Shown: positions 57,301 to 64,000 of the stretch, in pieces
How positions within the stretch are numbered: the first letter of the stretch is position 1
Layout: every line of letters begins with the position of its first letter
Source of the DNA: Pyrrhosoma nymphula
Lineage: Eukaryota > Arthropoda > Insecta > Odonata > Coenagrionidae
DNA length: 64,000 nt
Assembly: GCA_963573305.1 (NCBI GenBank)
Contig: OY754334.1
Location: 30,869,614-30,933,613, forward strand
Reading direction: 5' to 3'
Made by a program: the position numbers and the translations under genes
Notes under the pieces: generated by a model
Told to the model about the DNA's origin: nothing
The model's database searches: none
What the model saw: only the letters and a program-made list of their open reading frames with translations

Positions 57301-60300
57301 TTAATGGGTTTTAATAATGGTCATTATCATTTTTTGATCATCAGTTCCCCAGTGTGTTTTTTATTGATTGAATTTTTCATTATAATTGTTTTTGTCTCTA
57401 GCACTTCTCTATCAAAGAATTAATTTCAAAAATTAAAAGTACAGGCAGTATCCGAGTTATGTAATGGATGCGTTCCGACACTAGCGGCGTGAGTCGAAAT
57501 TTACATTAGTCGAAATTTATGGAAGTCGAAAAAAAAGGAGTCGAAAATTACTCCATAACTGAGTCCGTGCTCTCAAGATTACGGTCGATTCGGAGAAATA
57601 CGGGGAAGGCCAGCTCTTACTAACATTACGGCACATGCGCTCCTTGAAAGTAGCCAACCATCCTTCCAATTCCGTAACTTAAGTAATTCTTGTCTTTTTT
57701 TTTTGGTAAAGTTGCCACTTACGTAAGTACAGATTTACGTAAGTCGAGGCTTACGTAACTCGGGGACTGCCTGTATTGGTCAAGGTACTGATGTTTATAC
57801 TTAAACCCTTACCTTTTTTTTGCCATTTGCATTTCCATTACTCTGTTTAAAATTCGAGAGGATTTAATGCCAAAGGGCATGTAAAATACCACAGATATGC
57901 AGGCCCATATAATTATAATCTAAACAAGGATCATCCATTGCAGTGGTCCATAGTTTTATGTCATAATAGGTTCACAATGGGTTAAATGGTGAATGTGTGT
58001 AAAGATTTGTGAAAGATTGAAATCTCTTCTGCATCTTATGAAAACTTGATACGTATGTATCATGAAATGTCTTCTCAGCCATCTTTGAGGCTCTGACATT
58101 ATTGCATTGTGCTCCTCTTGGTCAATATTGCTGAAAGCAATAAATTAATTACTTTTTTAATGTCCACCAATTTTTTTCATTTTTCTGAGCCAGGTTTTGC
58201 CATAATCTAGTAATTTTCAGGATCATAGACATGGCACCTGTCTCAGATAAAATTGTTAACATATTCAATGAATTTTTTTGTTTACTGTGATCCTGAGACA
58301 GTCTCATTGGGCATTTATAGCTATTGCTTGGTGGTTGATAGGTGCCCAGGCACTCAAATATTGCTTTGAATGAAGAGAGAACATTTTAATGGTATAAGGT
58401 GTTAATATAAGTTCATGCATTAATGATTTAACTTATGAATTGGTTAGTTAGCATGCCTATAATTAAGTGTGTAAACAAATTTTAAGTACATGTTTAATAT
58501 AAAACCTTAAATAACTTCCAAATCTAAGAAGTGAACCAATTTTGGAACTAGTAATTAGTGGAACTGACAAATCACTAGTTCTCCTACTTTCCGTTAAAAT
58601 CTACGATTGATGGAGAATGATGTAGTTATTGTTTTGGAACAGGCCCCATGGGTTTTCAAGAACATCAATTTATTTTCTATGCACAATACATTTAAAAAAT
58701 CTAATTATATCACTGTTTCCATTAGTTGTAAATAAACACCATGCATCAGTTGATAACAATTCAAAATACTAATAAAATATTTTGCATAATATGTTCAACT
58801 GTGACATACATGTTCTTAAATATAAATCATAATGAACCTTTAGCTCTGATACATAGTTGTTGTGTGTGCTGTACTGGTTTGCATAATTTCATTTTGATCA
58901 GTTTCATGTGACAACAGAGATGGTGCTCTGGAAGATGGTGTTAATGTAGACAATAATTTTTAGAAGCTTTATATCTCAAGTCTGGATATCCACCATTAAT
59001 TTATTTCAAAAGTACCTGCGATCTTACTTGTTGCTTCTCTTCCTTCAGATTCCTAAAAGCAAATCCATGAAGAAACAGGACTCCAACTCAAGTAGCAGTC
59101 ATTGGGAAGGTGCGACACAGTCCGTTGATGTTAGCCCAACCGACATACCCCGTGACATCTCTCCCGAGGAGAGCAATAAAACTCCCCCAATCGAGAGTGG
59201 ACGATCCAATCATTCGAAAGCCATATCAAGGGAAAGCAAGGGGACGATGAGTATCAGCTCCCAGGATAGCGGGATCAATTTGGCCCTACCAGACATCCTG
59301 ATGGATTCAGCCAACCCTCTGCTGGCGATTGATTCAGAGGGCAAGGAGACATCCACTCCTTCATGCAAGCGGAGTTCGAGTTTAGGGGTCAAGGACAAGG
59401 AGCCGGAGAACAAAGATGAAGCGAGCGTCAACAACCTTTCTCTTGCCAGGTGGCACTGTCCTCCGAAGAACATTTGGAAGCCTGCGGTTGAGGTAAGTTA
59501 ATTTTATGATGCCTGAATTGTATCTTTTTGTTATGACAGTAGAGTTGGTGCTGCGTTTGATTGTGGGCAGAAGGATATATTATGGTCTTCATCAAAGTTG
59601 CCAAATCCTGCTGTAGTTAAAGAGAATAGTGGTTTTTTAAACAAGGTGCTGGAGGTGGATGTGTTGAATCAAATGGACGGATAAGATCTGATACGAGGAA
59701 GTGTACAGAAGGATAGAAGAGGAGAAAACCATATGGAGAACTATGGGGATGTCCATTAATTATGTCAACAATTTTTTTGCAATTTTTACCTCCCCCCTCC
59801 CACCTTGTGGACCATTGTCCGGGGGATCGAGGTAACTCGGGGGCTGAGTTGGTGACGGAAAATAAGTCACAGGCATAAAATTAGTTTAACAGTCGATTTA
59901 TTACCCCAACACTGGGACTAGATCACAACAAAACTAAACCTGTCGCCCAAGAGACAAGGTGAAGGGATGGAGGAATGGAAATCTTGGCTGGCTTCTTATG
60001 TCTGGAAAGTCGGGGCTGAGGAAGATGACCCAGGCTGGCGATGGCAGGAAAAGAAGACATCCACCAGGGCAGTGGCAGGCGACCAAGGGCATAGGCACCG
60101 GCGACCGGCGAATCCGAAATCTGAACCCAGAAAGAGAGTGGTCGGTCCTCGCGCCTCTCCTTTTAAATCCTGCCGGCATGGGAACAATTTCGCCACCAAC
60201 AGCAACGGCAGGACGTGGTACTGGCATCGGACCCCCGGTCAAGTGACCCGAGTTCGGGTTGATTAAGACCCGAGCTGCCCTGTTTGACACAACAGATGGG

Positions 60301-63300
60301 CTCACCGGGTCTTTGGGTTGCTTGAACCCGAGCCGCCCTGTTCGACACAACGGACATCTCACTTGTCAACAATTGTCAAACTTTCAGTGAGGCCTCTAAT
60401 AAAATGATGTCAAACAATTTTTACCCCCCCCCCCAAACCCCACAGACTAATTATATTTTATACGGCTGGCTTTAGATGCTATCTATGAATAGTCTGAAGA
60501 TTAATAATCTGAAGATTAATACCATATGTGTCTACAGTCTACTATCTAGTAGGTACATTGAATAAAAACAAAATATGATGATGCAAGACTATGACTTACT
60601 TGACAAGGACTCAACCAGTTTAAGATTAACAAATTTACTGTAAGAAGTAACATTGTTGATGTAAATTTATCTTGAACTCCCCCCCTCCCCATGTCAACAA
60701 TTGTCAAACTTCCTCAAACCCCCTCCCCCCTATTTTGTTGACATAATTAATGAACATCCCTTATCAATAAGACAAGGTCCAGAGGGATAGGCCACACTTG
60801 GGGACACAGTGATTTTGTTGGGAACATAGTAGAAGGGAGGATATAATGTGAAGTTCCACGAGGAAGGCTGAGACACAAATTTGTTGGCCAATCAAAACAC
60901 GATATGACACAAAAGAACTTCAAGGGAATGGAGAAGTTAGCAGTGGATGGGGTAAAATGGAACTGCTGTCAACCAATCTTAGGGTTGGATGACTAGATGA
61001 TAATAAAATCCTGCTAAAAGTAGGTAATGGAGATGAACAAAATAGAAATTTCCAGGAGAAAATATCCACCAGGACTGGGAATTGAATGGTGAACCTTTGG
61101 CATGTGAGGTGACCACCATGCTACCCAGGCTGATTTCTATCTTGGATGGCTGGATGATTTCTATCTGTGGTCTTCATCCTGGTGCTGTCCCTGTAAAGTC
61201 CTGATGAAAAGCCAATAGTATGTGTAACTTCCCGGGAAGGCATGTTTCAGGGTGTTAAAGACAATCCCTTCTTATTGTACTGAAAGCTTGCTGTAACAAG
61301 TACATTGAGATTCAGGACAAATAGGTTTTTAGTATCAAATGTTTGTATTTACAAATTGACAGGTACATAATTGAAAAATTCATTGGTACCATGGATTTAA
61401 TTAGCTATTTTTAGTGATTTATTCAAAGCAAGATGTATCATCAATGCATATATAGCTATAGCTTAGTGTTGTTTGCCCTCTATGTATCAAAAAGTTGGAT
61501 TCCAGAAACTAGGTCTTATATTGAATTTGTTCTTAAGTTGTTAAAATTTACCTGATCATTCATCATTGTAGTTATCATATGGCACCTGTATGACATATTT
61601 GTCTTGGCTTGCTCATTTTACATTTAATAGTTGGCATTACTGTCCCCTGAGTAAACGTTCTGAACAGGAGTCTCCAGTTAGATGAAATTTTCTGTGCTCA
61701 GGAGAGCCAAATATTCCTTTCCCCTCTGCTGAAGGCAATTAGTCTCTCCATTCAAGATTCCTCAAACTTTCCCTGTAAACACAAAATCCTGCTGAAGTGC
61801 GGCAGCAGCGCAATGTCGCAGCGCTGCAGCCGATGCGGACGCGCTGCTGCAGCATGACCGATACCTTCAAATTTCCGATATTCCCATGTCAGCAGCGCTA
61901 TTGAAGCGCATGAACAGTGCTGCAGCAACACTTCCACCACGCTGCGGCAACGCTTTCGTTATAATTTTTAACACATTCCAAATGCCTTATTATTTATGAA
62001 CTCTAGGCGAACCTCCCACTACCTCTAACCTGACGAGCCACAGCCCCAAAAACATTATACACGACCTGCTCGCCCTCTTCAAAGTATAAAACGAACCTAT
62101 AATTAAAAATGCCCCAAAGGAAATAACAATCAGAACAGCACGTAGAATTATCCGTTTCCTCGTTACGAAAACCGCTTAAGTGTTCATTTCTAAAGAAGAT
62201 ACACTCAAAAGAAGACCAACTCGGCCCGGCATAATTTCACGAGATACCCACATTACTGTATCACATGGATTTCATTGAGTCCCCCACGGCTGCGTATGTC
62301 GAGAGCCAAAGATATGTACTTTTTAATGGCTTATCATGAAAGCTATGATGACATATATTGTGCCTTGTGATAAAGCTGAAGTTTCTAAAATAATTACGTG
62401 ATGAAAAACTGTTCACTAAAAGATGCGCTTTACGCAGCAACAATCTACAGTTCATCTGAGATATCAACGGTAGTCAGCGCCATCTCTTACTCAATTGTAC
62501 AACCCATTCCATTCAAACTAGGCGCGAAATTTATCGTGGCTGTCTGCATCTGATGTGGCTCCTAATGTGAGCGCGTGCCTTATGAATAATGTTTTTATCC
62601 GACAAATTGTAGAAATTGGAACTGACACTGATAAATACGGGAGGGTCATAAAACTGCGTGTTCCATTCTGAGAACTACATTTCGTACTCTACATCATTAG
62701 TTATCTTTTCAACTTATTTTAAATTATCTCGATACATATGATAAAACAGGTGCCTGAAAATATACTAACACTAACAATTCAACCTTCTCATTGCTTCGTG
62801 TTAAGGGAGGAGTAAAAGAGCCTATGTTCTTTCAGCGGTGGCTTCATGCATCACGAACATGCATCGGTAGTGCTACAGCAGCGTGTTGCTGGCGTGCATC
62901 ACCCATGCGCTGTTGATGCGCTGCAGCTATACCCTTTGGCAGCGCGCTCCGAAATACCGCTGCGGAGATGCTGCGGCAGCGCTTCCTTAAGTGCGAGTTG
63001 CGCGTGCAACCTTGAAATCCTTGTGCAGCGCTGCTGCAGCTTTATGTGTTTATAGGGTTGTTTTTTCCCCCTATATTTTTGATAGAAGGGCTTTCAATGT
63101 AGCTTCAAGCAATTATTCATATCCTGTGCTCAAACCCTTTCAGGATTGTGACTCACTCACTGTCAGCAGCAGCAATATTTATTTAAACACATATTATACA
63201 TATGTATATTCATATGCTACCACTTATTTAAAAATTCTGTTGCACGTTTAAATATGTGTTACTCTTCGACATGGATGTTTTCACCTTTGAAAGTTTCCAA

Positions 63301-63781
63301 GGGAAAAGTTCATAAAAAGATAACTTGCTCTAATCTTTCACTCTGAGATTTATGCTGTCTGGTTTTTTTTATGTGGTCCTGAAATTTCTTTTTTAAAAGC
63401 TTTGGGCCAAATTTTGTAAAAGTTATAATTGTCTTAAGTCTGATATCACTCAGCAAGTAGGCAAGGTGATCCGTGTTTTGTGAAGGGTGTAAGTCTCCTG
63501 GCTTATCTCTTTCATTCATCCCCTACCTCATTTTTTACAGGCAATCCAAGAATTTGAAATGATTCGGAACGGGGATCATGTGCTGGTCTGCTTGTCTGGT
63601 GGAAAGGACTCACTCACCTTGCTTCACACTCTGCATCAATACCAATACCATGCCCGGGCAAAGGGCATCAACTTTGTCCTTGGAGCAGCCACCGTGGATC
63701 CAGGCAGCACGGCTTATGACCCCAGGCCACTGATTCCTTACCTCAAGTATTTGGGAGTGCCATACTTCTATGAGGAACAGA
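45171..63781 (+). CDS. Partial multi-exon gene: cysteine desulfurase-like class V aminotransferase fused to a TtcA-like PP-loop ATPase
   Basis: Twelve exons (45171-45306, 47898-48141, 49039-49246, 49627-49743, 50323-50426, 51661-51788, 53456-53824, 54173-54392, 54925-55080, 56068-57288, 59049-59492, 63541-63781) join with matching phases, AG acceptors and GT donors, and no stop, giving about 1,196 codons. Exons 1-9 form a PLP-dependent class V aminotransferase fold with the residues of a cysteine desulfurase: EHHSN, the Schiff-base lysine in HKFIGG, and a cysteine loop RGGCACAGP. Exons 10-11 are a low-complexity acidic linker. Exon 12 opens a PP-loop ATPase with SGGKDS. Known cysteine desulfurases move sulfur from cysteine to an enzyme cysteine, and TtcA-type PP-loop enzymes adenylate a tRNA base for thiolation. 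That both steps sit in one chain here is inferred. The start codon and first exon(s) were not found, and the 3' end lies beyond the window. No targeting signal can be judged. Confidence 0.9.
45307..47897. other. Intron 1, with repeats
   Basis: Contains a taa/tga microsatellite near 45379-45402, a MITE at 47144-47515, and segments at 45895-45990 and 47645-47735 rich in actcgagtat- and cgacttatactcg-type words. These look like the two ends of a larger inverted-repeat element. A short acidic open frame lies at 46977-47154. Confidence 0.6.
47144..47515. mobile_element. pogo/Tigger-like MITE in intron 1
   Basis: The ends cagtgtagactctcgatt and (inverted) aatctagagtggactg form imperfect inverted repeats. 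Both sides are flanked by TA (47142-47143 and 47516-47517), as for Tc1/mariner/pogo elements. The sequence gattaaccggga resembles ends common in pogo-type MITEs. No transposase inside. Confidence 0.72.
47898..48141 (+). CDS. Exon 2: PLP phosphate-binding loop and EHHSN motif
   Basis: The acceptor is atttccccag and the donor is caaag|gtaaga; the exon ends in phase 0. It encodes VIFAGSGCTGAIHKL, which corresponds to the glycine/serine/threonine loop that holds the PLP phosphate. Further on comes GPWEHHSNLLPWRE, the motif whose first histidine stacks on the PLP ring in cysteine desulfurases. Intron 1 before it is about 2.6 kb and contains a MITE. Confidence 0.93.
48142..49038. other. Intron 2
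   Basis: AT-rich. An open frame of 89 codons (48529-48798) with VLNDKAEEIFQISG shows no family I recognise and is not supported as an exon. Confidence 0.7.
49039..49246 (+). CDS. Exon 3: central PLP domain, SNVTG and WDYAAA
   Basis: The acceptor is tttgtag and the donor is ctg|gtaat; one base of a split codon is left over. The exon encodes GHLDLDNLEQQL, GCFSAASNVTGVVADD and ALAFWDYAAA. The aspartate of WDYAAA is in the place of the residue that pairs with the PLP ring nitrogen in this family, and SNVTG is the usual loop before it. Phase fits exon 2 and exon 4. Confidence 0.93.
49627..49743 (+). CDS. Exon 4: catalytic lysine motif HKFIGG
   Basis: The acceptor is tttttctag and the donor is ccag|gtatga. 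The exon completes an alanine (AAAAPY) and encodes FFSVHKFIGGVQTPG, with the last glycine split. The lysine codon at 49716-49718 is the expected Schiff-base lysine that binds PLP. The following GG and TPG agree with the family pattern. This exon settles that the domain is an intact PLP enzyme and not a degraded copy. Confidence 0.94.
50323..50426 (+). CDS. Exon 5: post-lysine segment, PNGCGGGSVFFVS
   Basis: The acceptor is tctttttcag and the donor is caag|gtaaga; the exon ends in phase 0. It encodes GVLIAKKALF, VPNGCGGGSVFFVSRDSHRY and LK. In relatives this stretch is the glycine-rich GGGTV-like loop that contributes to the PLP pocket across the dimer interface. It is short (34 complete codons) but in frame with both neighbours. 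Confidence 0.92.
50718..51000. mobile_element. Inverted-repeat element in intron 5, interrupted by a SINE-like insert
   Basis: The outer sequence agtgatggaaagtaattg, gcaagtaatccaattac and the right part cttacttttacttgtaatc pair as inverted ends of a MITE. It is split by 50773-50921. Confidence 0.55.
50773..50921 (+). mobile_element. Short SINE-like insertion with 13-bp target duplication
   Basis: The insert begins agagggaggcttctaccg and ends in an aatc-type simple tail (caaataatcaatcaataa). The sequence aacaattacattt lies on both sides (50760-50772 and 50922-50934). A long direct duplication plus a simple tail indicates LINE-machinery retroposition. The body is GC-richer than its surroundings. 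Confidence 0.75.
51661..51788 (+). CDS. Exon 6: EEGGTGAVVESIRAGL segment
   Basis: The acceptor is caatcattag and the donor is acaag|gtaaat; two bases of a split arginine codon are left. The exon encodes EEGGTGAVVESIRAGLVMQL and ends SHEERITR. The EEGGT motif and the helix after it are typical of cysteine-desulfurase-like class V enzymes, which often read REEAGTP at this place. Confidence 0.92.
51789..53455. other. Intron 6, with antisense tRNA-like SINE
   Basis: On the minus strand 52780-52855 reads ctgggcagaatgatgg, then caggtttgcagttcaattcc, the A and B box sides of the same tRNA-derived SINE seen at 61050-61145. Nothing else recognised. Confidence 0.55.
53456..53824 (+). CDS. Exon 7: cysteine loop RGGCACAGP with a low-complexity insertion
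   Basis: The acceptor is ggttccag and the donor is gacag|gtaagg, in frame with exons 6 and 8. It encodes HVRTIPELHLLGPT, a Ser/Pro/Arg-rich stretch of about 40 residues, then LPIFSFVV, LHHNFICAVLNDVFGVQARG and GCACAGPYAQDLLGID. In group II (SufS-type) desulfurases the catalytic cysteine lies in a motif like R-x-G-x-H-C-A-x-P. Here the second cysteine (codon 53742-53744) falls in that place and the first replaces a histidine. The low-complexity part (roughly 53530-53650) interrupts the usual link between LLG and LPI. Confidence 0.91.
54173..54392 (+). CDS. Exon 8: C-terminal small domain of the desulfurase-like region
   Basis: The acceptor is ccttgcag; the donor is atg|gttggt, a weaker GTTGGT site. 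The exon encodes LRPGFTRISLPYF, EEEVAFILEAMKMVATEGW, LLPQYILRP and TGEWRHHSN. RPGFTRISLPYF matches the R-x-S segment that binds the substrate carboxylate in this fold, and the helix after it is the usual small-domain helix. The donor is chosen because joining to exon 9 gives an uninterrupted family-like sequence. A second GT lies 15 bases downstream but does not keep phase. Confidence 0.86.
54925..55080 (+). CDS. Exon 9: end of desulfurase-like domain, IRYTDGKMNLGEQRGS
   Basis: The acceptor is cattgcag and the donor is aggaag|gtgaga; both ends are phase 0. It encodes VFKDRKWISSIRYTDGKM, followed by a serine-rich turn and YADCLQTARGIFNKARK. It follows directly on exon 8 in the family pattern. 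The last helix probably leads out of the aminotransferase fold. Confidence 0.88.
56068..57288 (+). CDS. Exon 10: long linker exon, Ser/Pro/His-rich then acidic, with a duplicated helix
   Basis: This is the largest exon (407 codons, phase 0 at both ends; acceptor attctacag, donor accgtg|gtatgt). It opens with ADQSIMFDEKTEKLRWFMLP, a segment that looks conserved. It then becomes low-complexity, rich in Ser, Pro, Gly and His, and ends acidic. Two copies of a helix-forming motif lie at exon residues 262-295 and 332-366, both with EIKSEIREV- or EVKSEIREV-type cores. No catalytic motif is visible; it probably tethers the desulfurase to the PP-loop domain. The open frame runs on to 57423 into the intron, so a read-through isoform ending there is possible but unsupported. 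Confidence 0.9.
56851..56952 (+). repeat. Internal protein repeat, copy 1 (acidic helix)
   Basis: Thirty-four codons inside exon 10 encode a predicted amphipathic helix with the core KELATEIKSEIREVISQVED. A second copy lies about 210 bases downstream. The two share E-L-A-x-E-[IV]-K-S-E-I-R-E-V, so this is a real duplication and not simple low complexity. Confidence 0.85.
57061..57165 (+). repeat. Internal protein repeat, copy 2 (acidic helix)
   Basis: Thirty-five codons encode the second copy, with the core RELASEVKSEIREVVSVVDG. The DNA of the two copies differs at many synonymous sites, so the duplication is old and the protein sequence appears to have been kept. Confidence 0.85.
57289..59048. 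other. Intron 10, with a TA-flanked MITE
   Basis: Holds the MITE at 57442-57773. The remaining 1.3 kb is AT-rich and unassigned. Confidence 0.7.
57442..57773. mobile_element. Tc1/mariner-like MITE in intron 10
   Basis: The ends caggcagtatccgagtta and taactcggggactgcctg are inverted partners of about 25 bp, flanked by TA on both sides (57440-57441, 57774-57775). The interior is full of gtcgaaatt / ttacgtaagtcga words. No coding frame. Confidence 0.82.
59049..59492 (+). CDS. Exon 11: Ser-rich linker ending in WHCPPKNIWKPAVE
   Basis: The acceptor is cttccttcag and the donor is gttgag|gtaagt; 148 codons, phase 0. The protein is hydrophilic and rich in Ser, Pro, Asp, Glu and Lys, with many potential phosphorylation-type serines (for example SSQDSGIN). 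The last residues, ARWHCPPKNIWKPAVE, read straight into the PP-loop exon and are likely part of that domain's N-terminal edge. Confidence 0.88.
59744..60761. mobile_element. Inverted-repeat element with C-rich subterminal tracts
   Basis: gggatgtccattaattatg at the left is inverted as cataattaatgaacatccc at the right. TA lies outside both ends. Runs of C and the word tcaacaattgtcaaac recur at 60365 and 60695. A GC-richer middle (about 59830-60350) with repeated acccgagc-gccctgtt-gac words looks like a separate insertion. Confidence 0.65.
61771..63057. mobile_element. Large inverted-repeat element with CAGCGCTGC-rich ends
   Basis: ccctgtaaacacaaaatcct at the left and ttatgtgtttataggg at the right are inverted ends. 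About 160-190 bases at each end are packed with gcagcgctgctgcag-type words, while the 900-bp middle is AT-rich. CCCT ends recall piggyBac, but no TTAA flank is seen, so the class is open. No transposase frame. Confidence 0.6.
63541..63781 (+). CDS. Exon 12: start of PP-loop ATPase domain, SGGKDS
   Basis: The acceptor is ttttttacag and the donor is cagA|gtgagt; one base of a codon is left, so the gene continues past the window. The exon encodes MIRNGDHVLVCLSGGKDSLT (SGGKDS at 63595-63612), then LLHTLHQYQYHARA, ATVDPGS, PYLKYLGVPYFYEEQ. SGGKDS is the pyrophosphate-binding P-loop of the TtcA/TilS/CTU1 group. The GD-x-x-L-V-x-LSGGKDS-x-TLL context is closest to TtcA. The cysteine pairs that would bind an Fe-S cluster in TtcA should lie in later exons, which are not in view. 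Confidence 0.92.
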
Positions 63782-64000
63782 GTGAGTTCATTCTCTGTGC
63801 CTATAGTAAAAGTTATTGACTGTATATATCATGTGCTACCCTTATTTTGTGATATGCACATTAATTTTCTGTCTTATACCTTAATTATTCAAATATGTAT
63901 CTATATTGTGGCATAAAATACCTTGAGTTTATTCCTGCTAACTATGAATTTGTCACTTTTTATGCCACTATTGATACAGTGGTAAAACAAAACATTTCAT

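Larger units (their letters stand above)
59493..63540. other. Intron 11 (about 4 kb), rich in insertions
   Basis: Holds two large inverted-repeat elements (59744-60761 and 61771-63057) and an antisense tRNA-like SINE at 61050-61145 (cctgggtagcatggtgg then aaggttcaccattcaattcc on the minus strand). Confidence 0.65.

Overview
This is a piece of an animal nuclear genome, most likely an arthropod and probably an insect. It is AT-rich, it holds one intron-rich gene with canonical GT/AG splice sites, and it is crowded with decayed non-LTR retrotransposons, tRNA-derived SINEs, MITE-like inverted-repeat elements and a Penelope-like element. Nothing looks bacterial, and I saw no rRNA, CRISPR or operon structure. 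The species cannot be named from the sequence.

Layout. Positions 1-45170 contain no exon I can defend. They are intergenic DNA, a very long 5' intron, or both. This part holds: two near-identical 3' ends of one LINE family (1-246 and 40880-41318); an older interrupted copy (27680-28600); fragments of a second LINE family (2186-2401 minus, 8250-8560, 23385-23790); a Penelope-like element remnant (4930-5990, minus) with part of its GIY-YIG region and inverted ends that each carry a hammerhead-ribozyme-like core; further hammerhead-like loci, two of them near-perfect head-to-head palindromes (28936-29070, 38351-38527); tRNA-like SINE units; and several MITEs, some with clear target-site duplications.

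From 45171 to beyond the right edge runs one plus-strand gene. Twelve exons can be joined with consistent phase and no internal stop, giving about 1,196 codons. Both ends are missing: the first exon or exons lie upstream and were not found, and the PP-loop domain continues past the window. Exons 1-9 encode a class V aminotransferase of the cysteine-desulfurase type. It has the PLP-lysine motif HKFIGG, an EHHSN motif and a group-II-like RGGCACAGP cysteine loop. Exons 10-11 encode a long Ser/Pro-rich and acidic linker containing a duplicated helix of about 34 residues. Exon 12 starts a TtcA-like PP-loop ATPase with SGGKDS. The simplest reading is a sulfur donor (cysteine to persulfide) fused to an ATP-dependent tRNA or nucleotide thiolation module; this function is inferred from the domains.

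The introns of this gene carry their own insertions: a pogo/Tigger-like MITE, a TA-flanked MITE, a SINE with a 13-bp target duplication nested in another repeat, a large GC-rich element with CAGCGCTGC-type ends, and tRNA-like SINEs in antisense.
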